From contig JAGTVE010000140.1 of assembly GCA_018224485.1 (NCBI GenBank), positions 1-19,785 on the forward strand: a stretch of 19,785 bases of DNA, read 5' to 3'. The position numbers and the translations under genes were made by a program. The stretch comes from Thioalkalivibrio sp. (lineage in GTDB: Bacteria > Pseudomonadota > Gammaproteobacteria > Ectothiorhodospirales > Ectothiorhodospiraceae). Of the stretch, positions 7,893-15,249 are shown piece after piece. The notes under the pieces were generated by a model. That model saw only the letters and a list, made by a program, of their open reading frames with translations. It had not been told where the DNA came from and ran no database searches. Numbering within the stretch: position 1 is the first letter of the stretch; the number at the start of each line of letters is the position of its first letter.

Positions 7893-8296
7893 CGTTTTCC
7901 CCCTGTTCATGTCCCCGCGACGTCCGCCCGGTGCATTCGGTCGCCGTGACCGCTCGCCATTCCGGGCGAATTCCTGCCGGCCGCCGCTGTCTCATCACTC
8001 GACCGGGCATCTGCATCGCAGTGTCCGTGCCGGTTTGCGGTTCTATCGTAAAATGAACCGCTGACCCAATATACTGCAAATCAGGTGCAGCGGCGGTGCG
8101 GCGCCCCGTTAACCTGAAGATCGCGCCCAGCGCACTCGCGATTCCCGTTCCCGCCGGCGGACGAGAGCCGAAGAGAGGGGACGATCACGCGATCCGCGAC
8201 CGACCTTCATTACCTGGGTCGGCCTGTATCGTCAGTATCTTTAGAAGTTAGCAGAAAAACGTTGCCGGCACAGTACAAAAGATCGAGGTCTTATCG
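7893..8296. promoter_or_regulatory. Divergent intergenic control region between the LysM gene and def
   Basis: This 404-base region separates the starts of the two divergent gene sets and must contain promoters for both. It has two AT-richer patches in an otherwise GC-rich background, around 8045-8095 (with TAAAAT and TATACT) and 8225-8290 (with GTATCTTTAGAAG and ACAAAAG). These are plausible promoter sites, but I cannot pair any -10 with a good -35 at 16-18 bases. A 6-bp inverted repeat, ATCGCG at 8120-8125 and CGCGAT at 8137-8142, could be an operator or a hairpin. No credible coding frame, tRNA or long palindrome was seen. The def ribosome site GAGG lies about 9 bases before its ATG. Confidence 0.55.
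7899..7904 (-). promoter_or_regulatory. Ribosome binding site of the LysM lipoprotein gene
   Basis: On the minus strand this reads AGGGGG, six bases before the ATG at 7892. It decides between that ATG and an in-frame ATG 18 bases upstream at 7910. The upstream ATG also has a GGGG run nearby, so the choice is likely rather than certain. Confidence 0.5.
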
Positions 8297-8839
8297 ATGG
8301 CACTTAGAGAAATCCTTCACTTTCCGGACCCGCGGCTGCGCCTGCGCGCGGATCCGGTGGACCAGGTGGACGATTCCGTGCGGCAACTGGTCGACGACAT
8401 GTTCGAGACCATGTACGCGGCCCCGGGCATCGGCCTTGCGGCCACGCAGATCAACGTGCAGAAGCGGATCCTGGTCGCGGACGTGTCGGAGGACCAGACC
8501 CGGCCCAACTGCCTGATCAACCCGGAGATCGTCAGCCGCGAGGGGGAGGAGGAGATGGACGAGGGCTGCCTCTCCGTTCCCGGCTTCTACGAGACCGTAC
8601 GCCGGGCCGAGCGCATCCGCGTGCGTGCGCAGAACCGTGACGGCCAGTACTTCGAAACGGACGTCGACGGTCTGCTCGCGGTCTGCATCCAGCACGAGAT
8701 CGATCACCTCGACGGCAAGCTCTTCGTCGACTATCTCTCCACCCTGAAGCGCAATCGCATCCGCAAGAAGCTGGAGAAGCAGGCGGCCAGAGCGCCGTCC
8801 GCCAGCCCGGCCCTGGCCGGCTCCGCCGCCGGCCGTTGA
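8297..8839 (+). CDS. def: Peptide deformylase
   Basis: Def removes the N-formyl group from the first methionine of nascent proteins at the ribosome exit. The 180-residue product contains all three family motifs: GIGLAATQ near residue 44, EGCLS at 89-93 (metal-ligand Cys91), and HEIDH at 133-137 (two metal-ligand histidines and the catalytic glutamate). The last 15 or so residues, after a basic KLEKQ segment, are Ala/Ser/Pro-rich and unconserved. The ATG at 8297 has GAGG about 9 bases upstream. The stop overlaps the fmt start by one base (TGATG), so enzymes that add and remove the formyl group are made from the same message. It is the first plus-strand gene after the divergent control region. 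Confidence 0.98.
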   Translation: MALREILHFPDPRLRLRADPVDQVDDSVRQLVDDMFETMYAAPGIGLAATQINVQKRILVADVSEDQTRPNCLINPEIVSREGEEEMDEGCLSVPGFYETVRRAERIRVRAQNRDGQYFETDVDGLLAVCIQHEIDHLDGKLFVDYLSTLKRNRIRKKLEKQAARAPSASPALAGSAAGR

Positions 8840-9792
8840 TGGCCGGCGACCGGCGCATCGTCTATGCCGGAACCCCGGAATTCGCGGTTCCCGCGCTCGA
8901 GGCCCTGATTGCATCGGGACAGACTCCCGTCGCGGTGTACACGCAGCCGGATCGTCCGGCCGGGCGGGGCCGCAGGCTGAGCCCGAGCCCGGTGAAACGG
9001 GTCGCGCAGGCCGCGGGAATCCCGGTGCTGCAGCCGGTATCGCTGAAGTCCGACCAGGCCCACGAGGAACTCCGGCAGCTGGAACCGGACCTCGTGGTCG
9101 TCGCCGCTTACGGGCTCATCCTGCCGCGCGCGGTGCTGTCGATCCCTTCTTCCGGCTGCCTGAACATCCACGCCTCGCTGCTGCCGCGCTGGCGCGGCGC
9201 CGCCCCGGTGCAGCGGGCGATCCTGGCGGGGGACAGTGAGACCGGCGTATGTCTGATGCGTATGGAGGCGGGCCTGGACACCGGCCCCGTCTACGCCTGC
9301 GAGCGTCTGCCCCTGGACGACCGGACGATCGCCCCCGAGGTGACCGCGCGGCTTGCCGCGATGGGCGCGGCACTGCTGATGGAACGTCTGGACGCGATCC
9401 TGAGTGGCAGCCTGCAGCCATGGCCGCAGCCGGAATCCGGAGTGCTTTACGCTCACAAGGTCGAAAAGTCGGAGTCCTGGGTGGACTGGAGCGAGCCGGC
9501 GGCCCGGATCGCCCGCCGCGTGCGTGCCTTCCAGCCCTGGCCGATCGCGCAGACACGTCTCGGTGACCGTGTGCTGCGCATCCACCGGGCAGACGTGCCG
9601 GGGCCGGCCGAAGGATCTTCAGCGCCCCCGGGCACGCTTGTCGCGACCGGGCCGGACGGCGTCGATGTGGCGACGGGCGCTGGCCTGTTGCGTCTGCTGA
9701 CGGTGCAGCTCCCGGGGCGCAGGCCGATCCCCGCCAGCGCCTGGGCGCGGGCCGAGGACCTTCCCGGCCGCCGTCTCGGGGGCGATGGATGA
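8839..9792 (+). CDS. fmt: Methionyl-tRNA formyltransferase
   Basis: Fmt transfers a formyl group from 10-formyltetrahydrofolate to initiator Met-tRNA. The 317-residue protein (E. coli has 315) begins with the nucleotide-like fold segment IVYAGTPEFAVPALEAL. The catalytic triad is visible as Asn109 and His111 in LNIHASLLPRWRG and Asp147 in MEAGLDTGPVY. The basic loop QPDRPAGRGRRLSPSPVK that contacts tRNA is intact. The C-terminal domain contains SWVDWSEPAARIARRVRAF, the usual start of the OB-like region. A TTG three bases earlier is in frame, but the ATG at 8839, overlapping the def stop by one base, is the better start. Its stop overlaps the rsmB start by four bases. Confidence 0.98.
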   Translation: MAGDRRIVYAGTPEFAVPALEALIASGQTPVAVYTQPDRPAGRGRRLSPSPVKRVAQAAGIPVLQPVSLKSDQAHEELRQLEPDLVVVAAYGLILPRAVLSIPSSGCLNIHASLLPRWRGAAPVQRAILAGDSETGVCLMRMEAGLDTGPVYACERLPLDDRTIAPEVTARLAAMGAALLMERLDAILSGSLQPWPQPESGVLYAHKVEKSESWVDWSEPAARIARRVRAFQPWPIAQTRLGDRVLRIHRADVPGPAEGSSAPPGTLVATGPDGVDVATGAGLLRLLTVQLPGRRPIPASAWARAEDLPGRRLGGDG

Positions 9793-11108
9793 CCGGCGGG
9801 CAGACCGGCTGGATACCGCGCCGGCAGTGCCTCGCGGCCCTGAGCCGGGTGCTCCTGAAGGGGGAGTCACTGACCACGGCGCTGGCCGAAGAGACGCGCG
9901 ATCTGCCGTCGCGCGAGGCGGCCTGGAGCCGCGCGCTGGCCTATGCGGCGATGCGCTGGTATATCCGCCTCGAGGCCATGGTCGACGCGATGCTGGACCG
10001 GCCGCTGAAGCCGCGTGACGCGGTGATCCGCGTGCTCTTGTGCCAGGGTCTGGCCGAGATCTTTCACTTCGGCACGCCCGATCACGCCGCGGTGCGGGAG
10101 ACGGCGGAGCTGGCCCGGACCGTGCAGCGTCCGGGTGCCGTTGGCCTGGTGAACGCGCTGCTGCGGCGCGCGCTGCGCGAACGCGAGCAGCTTGCGGCGG
10201 TTATGGACCGCAATGCGGCGACGCGCTATGCGTGTCCGTCGTGGCTGATCAAGGGCATCCGGGACGCCTTCCCCGACCAGTGGGAGTCCGTGCTGCAGGC
10301 CTCCACCGAACCCGCCCCGATGACCCTTCGCGTCAACCTCGCCCGGAGTTCCCGGGAGGATCTGGCGGCGCGTCTGGAGGAGGGGGGCCTCGCCGCTGAA
10401 CCACACCCGCTGGTGCCCTCCGCGCTGACGTTGGCTGCAGCGGTGGATGTGCAGGATCTGCCCGGATTCGCCGAGGGCCTGGTCTCGGTGCAGGACGCGG
10501 CGGCCCAGTGGGCGGCCCTGCTGCTGGCACCGCAGCCCGAAGATCGGGTGCTGGATGCCTGCGCGGCGCCTGGAGGCAAGACCGGCCACCTGCTGGAGTG
10601 CGCGGGCGGCGAGCTGGATCTGCTCGCACTGGACGTGGACGGCGGCCGCCTGGGACGGGTCCGGGAAAACCTGCGCAGGCTGCATTACCATGCCCGTCTG
10701 GCGGTTGGCGATCTGTCCGATCCGGAGGCCTGGTGGGACGGGCGGCCCTTTGATGCGATCCTGCTCGATGTCCCGTGTTCGGCAACCGGCGTGATCCGTC
10801 GGCACCCGGACATCAAGCTGCTCCGGCGCCAGGGCGACATCCCGGATCTGGCGGTCCGCCAGCGGGAACTGCTGACTGCCGCGTGGGGCCTGCTGCGGCC
10901 CGGCGGGCGGCTGCTGTACGCCACCTGTTCACTGCTGCGCGCGGAGAACGAGGCGGTGGTGGCCGCCTGGCTCGGGGACAATCCGGACGCGCAGGTCTGC
11001 GATCCGGGCTTCCCGGGCGGAATCGACCGCGAGGTGGGACGGGCCATTGCCCTGGGCACCCGGGACATGGACGGCTTCTACTATGCACTGCTGGAACACG
11101 AGGGCTGA
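9789..11108 (+). CDS. rsmB: 16S rRNA m5C967 methyltransferase
   Basis: RsmB (Sun/Fmu) methylates C967 of 16S rRNA with S-adenosylmethionine. The 439-residue protein (E. coli has 429) has an N-terminal NusB-like RNA-binding helical domain (about 1-135). The Rossmann methyltransferase domain has the SAM motif DACAAPGGKTGHLLE starting at Asp256, DVPCSATGVIRRHPDIK with Cys330, and YATCSLLRAENE with Cys380. By family knowledge the second cysteine (TC motif) is the nucleophile and the first (PC motif) helps product release. Its ATG overlaps the fmt stop (ATGA). The next gene begins four bases after its stop, so it bridges the translation genes and the signalling genes downstream. Confidence 0.97.
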   Translation: MTGGQTGWIPRRQCLAALSRVLLKGESLTTALAEETRDLPSREAAWSRALAYAAMRWYIRLEAMVDAMLDRPLKPRDAVIRVLLCQGLAEIFHFGTPDHAAVRETAELARTVQRPGAVGLVNALLRRALREREQLAAVMDRNAATRYACPSWLIKGIRDAFPDQWESVLQASTEPAPMTLRVNLARSSREDLAARLEEGGLAAEPHPLVPSALTLAAAVDVQDLPGFAEGLVSVQDAAAQWAALLLAPQPEDRVLDACAAPGGKTGHLLECAGGELDLLALDVDGGRLGRVRENLRRLHYHARLAVGDLSDPEAWWDGRPFDAILLDVPCSATGVIRRHPDIKLLRRQGDIPDLAVRQRELLTAAWGLLRPGGRLLYATCSLLRAENEAVVAAWLGDNPDAQVCDPGFPGGIDREVGRAIALGTRDMDGFYYALLEHEG

Positions 11109-11112
11109 CCGG

Positions 11113-11664
11113 ATGCGACGCCTGCTCGCGGGACTGCTCGGCTGGATGCTACTGATCCCCTCGGTGACAATGGCAACCGAGATCCGGGACGCCGATCACG
11201 TCTGGCAGGACCACGACAGGCTGCTGGTGCGCATGTACCTGGACATGGAGCTCCCCGGCGTGGTCCTCGACGCGCTTGAGAACGGGGTGCGCGTGGATTT
11301 CATCTCCGAGGCCCGTCTCGACTACCGGCGCTGGCTCATCGGCGAACGCACCGTGGCGGCGCAGACCCGCTCGGTGCGTATCGAGTACTACGAACTGAGT
11401 CGCCACTACGTGGTCACGGATCACCAACGCCAGCAGACCGATCTCGCACCGACTCTCGGTGATGCGCTGGAGATCCTGGCCCGGCGCCTCGGGCGGATGG
11501 TGCTGGACGTGAACCGGGATTCGCTGCGTCCCGGGCGCGACTACAGGCTGGCGACGCGGATCCAGCTGGATCACTCGGCCCTGCCGCTGCCTCTGCAGTG
11601 GGACGCGCGGCTGCGCAGCGCGTACGTGACACGACTGGGGTGGTATCGGTGGTCCTTGGACTGA
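11113..11664 (+). CDS. DUF4390 family exported protein
   Basis: This 183-residue protein begins with a signal peptide (MRRLLAGLLGWMLL, likely cleaved after TMA near residue 21), so it is probably periplasmic. The mature part is predicted to be mostly beta strand, with conserved-looking blocks such as VDFISEARLDYRRWL, VRIEYYELSRHYVV and LGWYRWSLD at the very end. It matches the DUF4390 family that sits between rsmB and an NtrY-type kinase in several proteobacteria; no biochemical function is known. The ATG lies four bases after rsmB, and its 3' end overlaps the likely kinase start by 16 bases. A role as a periplasmic partner of the kinase is an inference from position only. Confidence 0.85.
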   Translation: MRRLLAGLLGWMLLIPSVTMATEIRDADHVWQDHDRLLVRMYLDMELPGVVLDALENGVRVDFISEARLDYRRWLIGERTVAAQTRSVRIEYYELSRHYVVTDHQRQQTDLAPTLGDALEILARRLGRMVLDVNRDSLRPGRDYRLATRIQLDHSALPLPLQWDARLRSAYVTRLGWYRWSLD

Positions 11665-13862
11665 GACGTTTCCCCTGGGGCCTGCTGGGCATGGTCCTGC
11701 TGTTCCTGCTGCTGCTGGCCTCGCTGGTCCTGATGGGCGACGCGGCCCAGAATTCCGCGCGGTTCGAGCAGCTCTTCCTGTGGCTGCTGGCCTTTCACGG
11801 CCTGGTCCTGGTGGCGCTCGGGATACGGATCATCTACCAGTTCTCGCGCCTGATCGTGCAGTACCGCGACGGCGTGCCCGGGAGCCGCCTGACGCTGCGG
11901 CTGGTGGCCGGTTTCATGCTGGTCGCGGTGCTGCCGGTGACGGTGGTCTACTACTTCTCCTTCAAGTTCCTGAACGAGGGCGTGGATTCATGGTTCGACG
12001 TGCGGGTCGAGGGTGCGCTGGAGGACGCACTGGAGTTGTCCCGCTCGTCGCTCGATCTGCGTGTCCGGCAGCTGGCGCGGGAGACGCAGGACGTCATGGG
12101 ACAGCTGCAGGATGTGTCCGAGACCCTGGTGCCGCTGGCCCTGAACGATGTCCGCGCCCAGATGGGTGCGCAGGAGCTGACCCTGGTGGGCGCGAACAAC
12201 CGGATCATCGCCTCCAGCACCGACAGTCCGATCCGGCGGCTGCCCTCGCCGCCAGGGTCCGACGTGCTGCTGCGCATGAGTCCCGGACAGCCCTTCACCC
12301 GGCTCGAACCGCAGGCGGACGGAAGTCTCGTGATCCGGGTGGTTGCGGCCGCCGGCGATCGCCGGCCGGGCGCCGACAGCCGTATCCTTCAGGGTATCTA
12401 TCCCGTCGATCCGCGCATGAGCGCGCTGGCGGTACGGGTGCAGGACGCCTTCGTCGATTACCGGGAGTTCGCGTACCTGCGCGGGCCGATCAAGCAGGGC
12501 TTCATCTTCACGATGTCCCTGGCGCTGGCGATCTCGCTGATGGCGGCGCTCTGGGCGGGACTGCTCGTCGCCCGCCGGCTGGTGCGTCCGGTGACGGACC
12601 TGGCCGAGGGCACCCGTCTGGTCGCCTCGGGGGACTACAGCACCCGGCTCGCGGTCAGCCGGGACGACGAGCTCGGTTTCCTGGTGCGCTCGTTCAACGC
12701 GATGACGCGCACGCTGAGCGAGGCCCGCCAGGAGGCGGAGCGCAACCGCCGGCTCCTCGATGCCGAGCGCGCCTACCTCGAGAGCGTGCTGCAGCACCTG
12801 CGCTCCGGCGTGCTGGCACTCGACGGCAGCCTGCGCCTGCGCACCGCCAATGCAGCCGCCTGCCAGATCCTTGAGTGCGACCTGTGGGCCGGGCACAACC
12901 GGTTTTTGTCCGAGTACGACGGCGAGTGCACGCTGGTCTCCCAGTTCTTCGATGCGATCAGTGACGCCCTGACCCGTCGCGAGCAAGAGTGGTCGCGCGA
13001 GGTCGTGGTCTTCACGCGCACGGGCCGCAAGGTGCTGATGACCCGGGCCGTGTGGCTGCCGAATCTCGGCAACAACCGCGGGCTGCACGCGATCGTCTTC
13101 GACGACATGACGGAATTCCTGCGCGCGCAGCGCGATGCCGCCTGGGGCGAGGTGGCGCGGCGGCTCGCGCACGAGATCAAGAACCCGCTCACGCCGATCC
13201 AGCTCTCCGCCGAGCGGCTCTCACGGCGGCTGGGCAAGACCCTCGAGGGTTCCGATCGCGAGGTCCTCGACCGGGCGACCCAGACCATCGTCCAGCAGGT
13301 GGAGGCGATGAAGACCCTGGTCAACGCCTTCCGCGACTATGCCCAGGCGCCACGGCTTGCGCTGGTGCCCCTGGATCTGAACGATCTGTTGCGCGATGTC
13401 TGCGAGCTCTACGGTGGGGTGGAACACGCACGCATCGTGCTCGACCTGGAGCCGGGGCTACCCGCGATCCGGGCGGACGCCGGCCGTCTGCGGCAGCTGC
13501 TGCACAACCTGATCAAGAACGCGATGGAGGCCGTGGCGCAGCAGCCCTCGGGCGAGGTCCGTGTCGCGACACGCAGCCTCGACGACGGCAATGGCCGGCG
13601 GGTTGAACTGCGGGTGGCGGACAACGGGCCTGGCATCCGGCCGGAGTTCCTCGAGCGCATCTTCGAGCCCTACACCACGGACAAGCCGCGGGGTACCGGG
13701 CTGGGTCTGGCGGTGGCACAGAAGATCGTCGAGGAGCACGGGGGCATGATTGAATGCCATAATGAGTCGGTTGGGGGGTCCGCCGGCGGCGCCGTGTTCG
13801 TGATCCGGATTCCGGTCGATCATGGCGGTGACGACGGCGACGTCGGAGACGAAGCGGAATGA
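11649..13862 (+). CDS. ntrY: NtrY-like membrane sensor histidine kinase
   Basis: This is a sensor kinase expected to phosphorylate the regulator encoded immediately downstream. From GTG 11649 it has 737 residues. Three N-terminal membrane helices (about 8-30, 38-62, 85-108) are followed by an extracytoplasmic region and a fourth helix (about 285-310). A HAMP segment (RRLVRPVTDLAEGTRLV) and a PAS-like domain (about 370-480) come next. The kinase core has the phospho-acceptor His508 in LAHEIKNPLTPIQLSAERL, the N box HNLIKNAMEAV, the G1 box DNGPGI and the G2 box GTGLGLAVAQ. This order is the NtrY layout. The start is uncertain: GTGs at 11598, 11640 and 11649 are all in frame, and GGGGTGG just upstream favours 11649. 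The stop overlaps the regulator start by four bases. The signal it senses is not visible from sequence. Confidence 0.92.
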   Translation: MVLGLRRFPWGLLGMVLLFLLLLASLVLMGDAAQNSARFEQLFLWLLAFHGLVLVALGIRIIYQFSRLIVQYRDGVPGSRLTLRLVAGFMLVAVLPVTVVYYFSFKFLNEGVDSWFDVRVEGALEDALELSRSSLDLRVRQLARETQDVMGQLQDVSETLVPLALNDVRAQMGAQELTLVGANNRIIASSTDSPIRRLPSPPGSDVLLRMSPGQPFTRLEPQADGSLVIRVVAAAGDRRPGADSRILQGIYPVDPRMSALAVRVQDAFVDYREFAYLRGPIKQGFIFTMSLALAISLMAALWAGLLVARRLVRPVTDLAEGTRLVASGDYSTRLAVSRDDELGFLVRSFNAMTRTLSEARQEAERNRRLLDAERAYLESVLQHLRSGVLALDGSLRLRTANAAACQILECDLWAGHNRFLSEYDGECTLVSQFFDAISDALTRREQEWSREVVVFTRTGRKVLMTRAVWLPNLGNNRGLHAIVFDDMTEFLRAQRDAAWGEVARRLAHEIKNPLTPIQLSAERLSRRLGKTLEGSDREVLDRATQTIVQQVEAMKTLVNAFRDYAQAPRLALVPLDLNDLLRDVCELYGGVEHARIVLDLEPGLPAIRADAGRLRQLLHNLIKNAMEAVAQQPSGEVRVATRSLDDGNGRRVELRVADNGPGIRPEFLERIFEPYTTDKPRGTGLGLAVAQKIVEEHGGMIECHNESVGGSAGGAVFVIRIPVDHGGDDGDVGDEAE

Positions 13863-15235
13863 GCGTAGCGTACGTACTGGTGGTGGACGACGAGCCGGAC
13901 ATCCGCATGCTGCTGCGCGATGTGCTGGAGGACGAGGGCTACGAGGTGGCGCTTGCCGGCTCGGTTGCCGAGGCCAAGACGGCCCGGCGTGCCCGGCGCC
14001 CCGACCTGGTGCTGCTGGATGTCTGGATGCCGGACGGGGACGGGATCAGCCTGCTGAAGGAGTGGAGCGACGAGGACGGGCTGCCGTTCCCGGTGGTGAT
14101 GATCTCCGGTCACGGCAACGTGGAGACCGCGGTCGACGCCACCCGCCTCGGCGCCTACGACTTCATCGAGAAGCCCCTGTCCATCGACAAGCTCACGATC
14201 ACCTTGAGCAACGCGCTGGAGTCCGACCGGCTGCAGCGCGAGAACCAGGGGCTCCGGCGCTTCGGTGCCGCGATCGCCGAGCCGGTCGGCGACAGTGCGG
14301 TGATGAACAGCCTGCGCGACCAGGTGCAGCGCATGGCGCAGCACGACACCTGGGTCCTGATCTCCGGCGAGGCCGGCGTGGGCAAGCACACCTTCGCGCG
14401 CTACCTGCACGGGCGCAGTGCCCGCCGCGACAACCCCTTCATCGTGGTCGCGGTCGGGTCGCTGTCCGGTGAGGAATCCGTCGCCGAGCTCTTCGGCACC
14501 GAGCACGGGGAGCGGGTTCGCTTCGGGCTGCTGGAACAGGCCGCCGGAGGGGTGCTCTTCCTGGACGAGGTGGCGGAGATGGATCCGCAGACGCAGGGTC
14601 GGCTGCTCCACGCGCTGGATACGCAGCGCATCACCCGGATCGGTGGCACCCAGCCGATCACCGTGAATGTGCGTGTGGTGGCGGCGACCAAGGTGGATCT
14701 CGGGGAGGCCGTCGCCCAGGGGCGGTTCCGGGAGGACCTGTACTACCGCCTGAACGTGTTGCCGCTGAAGATCCCGCCCCTGCGCGAGCACTCCGAGGAC
14801 ATTCCGGCACTGCTCAACTACCACATGGTCCAGCTGCATCAGCAGGAAGGGCTGCCGGTGCGCACCTTCCAGCCGGGGGCGCTGGAGCAGCTGCGCCGTT
14901 ATCACTGGCCGGGCAACGTCCGCGAACTGCGCAACTTCGTGCAGCGGCTGATGATTCTCGGGTCCGGTGACGAGGTGAGCCGCGAGGAGGTGGAACGCAC
15001 ACTGTCCGGACAGACGCTGCAGGAGGCCGAGCTGGAGGAGGCCGGTCTGTTCCCCGATCTCCCGCTGCGCGAGGCCCGCGAGCAGTTCGAGCGTCAGTAC
15101 CTGATCCACCAGCTCGAGCGCAGCGAGGGCAACATGACCCGCCTGGCCGAGCGCGTCGGGCTGGAGCGGACCCACCTCTACCGGAAGTTCAAGACCCTGG
15201 GCATCGATCCGAAGAGGCTCAAGGCCGAGGGCTGA
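13859..15235 (+). CDS. ntrX: NtrX-like response regulator with AAA+ and Fis domains, lacking GAFTGA
   Basis: This is the cognate regulator of the upstream kinase. The 458-residue protein has a receiver domain with Asp10/Asp11, phospho-acceptor Asp54 (LLDVWMPDG) and Lys105. An AAA+ domain (about 142-370) follows with Walker A GEAGVGKH (170-177) and Walker B GGVLFLDE (230-237), then REDLYYRLNVLPLKIPPLRE and WPGNVREL. A Fis-type helix-turn-helix (about 422-446, GNMTRLAERVGLERTHLYRK) binds DNA. After ELFG (210-213), where sigma-54 activators have HEKGAFTGA and about a dozen more residues, only TEHGERVR is present. The sigma-54-contacting GAFTGA loop is therefore absent, as known for NtrX proteins of other proteobacteria. 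It probably acts as a repressor or a sigma-70-type regulator (inference). ATGA overlap with ntrY; trkA starts 14 bases downstream. Confidence 0.94.
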   Translation: MSVAYVLVVDDEPDIRMLLRDVLEDEGYEVALAGSVAEAKTARRARRPDLVLLDVWMPDGDGISLLKEWSDEDGLPFPVVMISGHGNVETAVDATRLGAYDFIEKPLSIDKLTITLSNALESDRLQRENQGLRRFGAAIAEPVGDSAVMNSLRDQVQRMAQHDTWVLISGEAGVGKHTFARYLHGRSARRDNPFIVVAVGSLSGEESVAELFGTEHGERVRFGLLEQAAGGVLFLDEVAEMDPQTQGRLLHALDTQRITRIGGTQPITVNVRVVAATKVDLGEAVAQGRFREDLYYRLNVLPLKIPPLREHSEDIPALLNYHMVQLHQQEGLPVRTFQPGALEQLRRYHWPGNVRELRNFVQRLMILGSGDEVSREEVERTLSGQTLQEAELEEAGLFPDLPLREAREQFERQYLIHQLERSEGNMTRLAERVGLERTHLYRKFKTLGIDPKRLKAEG

Positions 15236-15249
15236 GCGCGGGGTTCCGG

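Noticed and set aside
8034..8085. Possible sigma-70 promoter (TTGCGG with TAAAAT, or TATACT)
   Set aside because: The spacing of TTGCGG to TAAAAT is only 8 bases and no -35-like hexamer lies 16-18 bases before TATACT, so no specific promoter is claimed.
7911..8296. A tRNA or small gene in the divergent spacer
   Set aside because: No cloverleaf pattern and no open frame with a ribosome site and plausible composition could be found.
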